Of a stretch of 64,000 nt of DNA, positions 60,501 through 64,000 are shown piece by piece. The stretch spans positions 218,271,978 through 218,335,977 of the forward strand of contig NC_081828.1 of assembly GCF_030867095.1 (NCBI RefSeq), written 5' to 3'. Position numbers and translations under genes: made by a program. This stretch comes from Alligator mississippiensis. Its lineage: Eukaryota > Chordata > Crocodylia > Alligatoridae. How positions within the stretch are numbered: position 1 is the stretch's first letter; the number at the start of each line of letters is the position of its first letter. The notes below the pieces were generated by a model. The model did no database searches and had not been told where the DNA came from. It saw only the letters and a list, made by a program, of their open reading frames with translations.

Positions 60501-62686
60501 CTGGACAGACTGGAGAAATGGTTCACAAGCAACCACATGAGATGCAACAAGGACAGTGCAAAGCCCTGCACTTGGGAAAGAATAAGTGCATGCACAAATA
60601 CAGACTGGGGAATGACTGGCTGGGCCGCAGTGCTGCGGGGAAGGCCCTGGGGGCTACGCTAGCCCGGAAGCTGAATATGAGCCAACGGTGTGCTCCGCTT
60701 GCAGAAACAAAGCAAACAGCATCCTGGGCTGTATCGACAGGGATGTCAACCCAGGGGCAGGTCTCAGCTAAATCAGTGTTTCCCAACCTCTTCCAGCCCA
60801 AGGCACACTTACATTCATAAAAATTTTTCGCGGCACACCTGTTACGGCATTCCCCACCCTCATACCTATTGCAGCTCGTTGCCACGGCAACATTCTGCGG
60901 CACGCCTGTTCATTTCTGACGGCACACTTTTGTGCCGCGGCACGCCGGTTGGGAAACACTGAGCTAGATCCAGCTTTGGGCACCGCACGTCAGGACGGAT
61001 GTAGACAAACTGCAGAGAGCTCAGAGGATGGCATCAAAAAGAATAAGAGGTTTAGGAGACCATGGCCTCTGATGTTTGAAGGACCCAGTTATTTACCCTA
61101 GAAAAGGAGAGACTGTGGCGGGAGATAATAATGATCTTCCAATAGGTGAAAGGTTGTGCTCAAAAGGGGGATGATTTGTGATGCTCCAAGTTTGCCAGGG
61201 TTAGGACGAGAAGCAATTAGCTTGCTTTGGCTCAGCACTGGAGCTGGTGGCCCAGGGAGCTTGTGGAGTTCATATCGATGGAGGTCTTCAAGAACAGCTG
61301 GACAACCGCCTTGGGGAAGGGGAGATGGGCAGTGCATACTCGATCCTGCCTCAACAGAGAGGTGTAGCCTAGATGATCTCTTGAAGTCCCTTCAAGGCCT
61401 GCACTTCTTTAATTTATACATTCAGTAAAGTTTCCAAATTCTTTATACCAAGAAGAGCCCGCGCTGCACCTACTTGCTGGGCCACAGTCAACTCACCTCC
61501 AAAGCCATTCAGTCTGCACAAGCCTCACGTACCAAAGGCTACTGCTGCAGAATTGACAAACGGGGTAAAAAAAATCAAGCAGTTTGTCAAGTCCACAGAT
61601 CTGGTGGCTTTTGGGTTCAATCCGTCTTGTAAAATGGTCACGCTAGGCACTCTTATGCACTAGAGCAGTGGAGGAAAAGGAGCACAGTATTTGCCAACCA
61701 AACTGCATTCGGTTTTTGTACGACTGCAGCAAGCACAAGACTTTTCTAAGGACGAAACCTCCGTGTTCAAATTTCCCATCGAAAGCACCATGACTGTTTC
61801 ACACTGGACATCTCCAGAAACCTGCCTCTGTTGACAGGCTGCTGCTGCAAGTTTGGACAGAAAGACACTTAAACACGGGGCATGGCAGCAGACTCTCCGT
61901 CCTCGGAGGTTTTCAAAACCCAACTACTCAAAGCCCTGGCTGGGATGATGTAGTTGGGGCTGGTCCTGCTTGGAGCAGGGCTTGGACGAGATGTGACCTC
62001 CTGAGCTCCCTTCAACCTGAATTTTCTATGGGTCTAGCTAGATATGTAAACAGCCTCGCTGCAGCTCCCGAACACGGTGAGCAGCGTGATTACGGCAAGA
62101 CGTGTAAATGTGAATCTTCCCGTGTGAATCGTACGTTACTTTCTGTTGGATCTGCTAATGCCGATGTGCAGATTGCTTTGCTTTACATTTACAAGGCACC
62201 GGGTGGGTGCCTGGCAGCACCCTTTCCCACGCCCAGGGCTGGAGTCATTTCTTTGTGAATGGCCTGGACAAACACAGCACTTACCTTGGGCATTTCCCCC
62301 TTCGCTCCTGGCGGCAGGCGCAGGATCCAGAAGTTCCTGTTCTTGAGCAGGTTCTCCATGTTCTCCAGGCGCCGCTGCAATGACCCGTACTCCTGGATCA
62401 GGGTGCCCAGTGCCGCCAACTTGCTTTCCATTTGGTTCCCAAAATCCACGACTGTTTTCTCGCAGTCAAAGTATTTCTTCTCGGTGGTCACCGTCCGGCG
62501 CTCCAGGTTCAGCAACCGGGCGGCGTGAGAATCCACCTTCTTTTCCACCCCTTGAATCGCCGCTATGACGGTCCAAAGGGAAAGCTCGGCAGCGTTCACC
62601 TTCATCTCTCTTGCAGATGTCGGGTTGGGGAGGAAAGATGGTCGCAGAGGGGGCGGGTGCCGGGAGTCCATTTCCCACGGCGGAGC
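54528..62686 (-). CDS. DUF3669-KRAB-C2H2 zinc-finger transcription factor (gene C), ZNF746-like
   Basis: Phase-matched exons: 62686-62285 (402 bp, DUF3669), 60065-59939 (127 bp KRAB-A), 58707-58594, 58450-58337, 58148-58035 (each exactly 114 bp) and 55441-54528. A short start exon as in genes A and B was not found; an ATG in exon 62686-62285 at 62671 would give 589 residues. The coiled coil ends [24 protein letters not shown] has lost its DV core ([16 protein letters not shown]). Linkers carry [20 protein letters not shown], an [12 protein letters not shown] cassette and an [18 protein letters not shown] cassette. The finger exon has CVECGKGF, two worn-out fingers, then [16 protein letters not shown] and CAECGKSF; the last two and the tail [10 protein letters not shown] resemble ZNF746 (PARIS), recalled from memory. 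The acceptor is a NAGNAG (55441 or 55438), adding or dropping one alanine. Confidence 0.88.
56807..56812 (-). promoter_or_regulatory. Intronic AATAAA in gene C
   Basis: Complement of TTTATT in GGCTTTATTGAATG. It lies in the 2.6-kb intron before the finger exon, so its use would give a DUF3669-KRAB protein without fingers. A chance match is equally likely. Confidence 0.25.
60465..61425 (+). mobile_element. CR1 LINE fragment in intron 2 of gene C, split by a hAT element
   Basis: AGGGCTGGGATCCAGAATGA, CATGAGATGCAACAAGGACA and GGAATGACTGGCTGGGCCGC follow the CR1 order up to 60773. They resume after 60961 with CCAGCTTTGGGCACCGCACG and run to GATGATCTCTTGAAGTCCC. Antisense to gene C, broken. Confidence 0.8.
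60774..60961. mobile_element. Non-autonomous hAT element nested in a CR1
   Basis: Perfect 15-bp inverted ends, CAGTGTTTCCCAACC and GGTTGGGAAACACTG, enclose 188 bp. The 8-bp flanks AGCTAAAT (60766-60773) and AGCTAGAT (60962-60969) match at seven of eight positions, as expected for a hAT target duplication. Confidence 0.9.
61880..62030 (+). mobile_element. CR1 LINE 3' end in intron 2 of gene C
   Basis: CTCCGTCCTCGGAGGTTTTC, GCCCTGGCTGGGATGATGTA, GCTTGGAGCAGGGCTTGGAC and GAGATGTGACCTCC follow the CR1 3' order. Confidence 0.75.
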
Positions 62687-63110
62687 CTGCGAGCAAGCAC
62701 AGAAACCGAGATAAAGCTGCGGTCACGTTCCCACGTGGCAAAGATAAAGAGCGCAGACACTTCCTGTGTGGGGGCACTGGCTTGCATAGCGTCACATGGC
62801 AGGGGCGATCCTACACGCTGGGTCAGGCTTTTATGACAAGACTGACTACAGCTGAAACGCGTTTAGCTGGCACTGGTTTGAGGTTTGGGGACCAGCCAGA
62901 GCAAGGCGCCGAGCCCGAGCCTCCGTTACGCCCACCCCCGGCAAACTCTGCGGGCGGCATGGTGGCGCCGGCAGCCCAGAGAGAGAGCCAGGCCCTCGAG
63001 CTAGCTCTCCGCATTCGCTGCTTCCAGAATTGCTTGCTTAAGCTGTTTTGATTTTCCTTCCCTTATTGCTGTGTTGGTGCCTCTGCTTTGCTCCCTGCCT
63101 CCGTGTCCTC
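62687..63110 (-). promoter_or_regulatory. Putative promoter and leader region of gene C
   Basis: Sequence upstream of the 62686 acceptor contains a strong start context, GCCACCATGCC, on the minus strand (ATG at 62960). Its only nearby donors would leave phase 1, which does not fit the phase-0 exon at 62686. The true start exon is therefore unresolved. Confidence 0.35.
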
Positions 63111-63810
63111 AGGCACTGAGAACAGCACCGACTTAAGTTTTTATTTCAGGATATTCAATGCGTGCTGGTTTGTAACGGCACCGATTGCCACGGCTGGCAA
63201 CCTGCCTGCAGAGCGAGTCAGCCACCAGTGTCACACCGAGAGCATTTCCCGGCTCCAGGACCCAAGCACCTCAATGAATGGACAAGTGTAATTTGGGGCT
63301 ATATTCAAAGTTGTGCAAAACAAGAATTAATTCTCTGCCTCAAACCCTGACGTTGTTACAACGCCGTCCATCAGATGCCCGAGAGCTCCAAGTGCTTCAG
63401 CTACCAGATAACTTCTATGTGCAGTTGCTGCAGTATACATGCAGAGTAACTCTATAGAAACCAGCAGTTTTTTGGGATTACACCTGCACAAATAAGAGCA
63501 AAAATTAGCCCATTCTCCCTGACAGAATCAGAGCAGAAGCCTCAGTAAAACTGAGCACTCAGACGAAATGTCTGCTCCTAGCATCACTTAGTCTCCATGT
63601 GCACTTTAATGCGTATCAGCCTATATTAATGCACGTTAAAGCATTGAAAATCCATGCTATTTAGTCAATGCGCATTGAAAGACTAATGTACATTATGTGT
63701 CGCTTAAAAACCATGGGCATTTATACGTGTGCTCCAGAAGCCGAGTGGGCACTTTAATTAGAGTGGCTTTGAGATCTAATCTAATTAAAGCACCCGGAGC
63801 ATCGTGCTTA
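63111..63810. other. AT-richer flank with MITE-like blocks
   Basis: No gene seen. About 63590-63700 matches the 45935-46030 MITE piece (TTAATGCACGTTAAAGC). Around 63749-63791 is a small inverted repeat, GCACTTTAATTAGA facing TCTAATTAAAGC. Confidence 0.4.
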
Positions 63811-63919
63811 TCAGTGTCCCTACGCTGAAAAATGGTGGCAGGGGCGCTTTAACTAAAGCTTGTCAAACGAACTTTGGATAAAGCGCCCCTGCCACCATTT
63901 TCCAGCGCAGGGACACTGA
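63811..63919. mobile_element. Palindromic MITE flanked by TA
   Basis: Two arms of about 48 bases, starting TCAGTGTCCCT and ending AGGGACACTGA, pair with few mismatches around a loop of about 13 bases (TGTCAAACGAA core). TA flanks both sides (63809-63810 and 63920-63921), as for Tc1/mariner- or PIF-type non-autonomous elements. Confidence 0.75.
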
Positions 63920-64000
63920 TACATGTGACACTGGAGTCCGTTGAAGCGTGGTAATTATTCGATCAATCAAGTCTGCTGTGAAGGGTTGTAATTACAGTGT

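Noticed and set aside
62823-63014. Start exon of gene C at the GCCACCATGCC context
   Set aside because: Available splice donors leave phase 1, incompatible with the phase-0 acceptor at 62686; kept only as an unresolved candidate.

Overview
The window is vertebrate nuclear DNA, most likely from a crocodilian or another archosaur/turtle-grade reptile. The inference rests on the many CR1 LINE copies ending in TCTATGAATCTATGA-type tails, short hAT-like and TA-flanked MITEs, CpG-rich promoters, and a dense block of KRAB-type transcription factor genes. The species is inferred, not proven. Coding exons were rebuilt by hand from splice sites, exon lengths and phase; every multi-exon model below has matching phases at each junction.

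Layout. (1) 1-9878 (+) and 41031-47009 (-) are the two arms of an inverted duplication about 31 kb apart. Each arm carries a classical KRAB zinc-finger gene followed by an intronless, highly divergent histone H2A-like gene. The left zinc-finger copy is decayed and its 3' end is displaced by CR1 insertions. The right copy keeps its natural stop, but some fingers are garbled by compensating indels. (2) 10.9-14.9 kb (-) holds a three-exon gene in which a start exon and a degenerate but exactly 127-bp KRAB-A exon splice in frame to a domesticated Tigger/pogo transposase most like TIGD3. This is a host-transposase fusion and the most novel-looking item in the window. (3) 17.8-23.9 kb, 26.5-35.8 kb and 54.5-62.7 kb (all -) hold three complete or nearly complete DUF3669-KRAB-linker-C2H2 genes of the ZNF282/ZNF398/ZNF746/ZNF783 type. 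Each has a separate DUF3669 coiled-coil exon, a KRAB-A exon, two or three phase-1/1 linker exons and one finger exon.

Working together. The window reads as a local family of KRAB-bearing DNA-binding regulators. Three genes have variant (DUF3669-linked) KRAB domains, one pair has a classical KRAB, and one gene has swapped zinc fingers for a transposase DNA-binding domain. Two copies of a histone H2A variant that lacks the acidic patch sit inside the same cluster. Most intergenic and intronic space is CR1 in several ages and orientations, with nested hAT MITEs, two possible LTR-type fossils and a C-rich minisatellite in the first intron of one gene. No tRNA, rRNA, CRISPR or complete endogenous retrovirus was seen.
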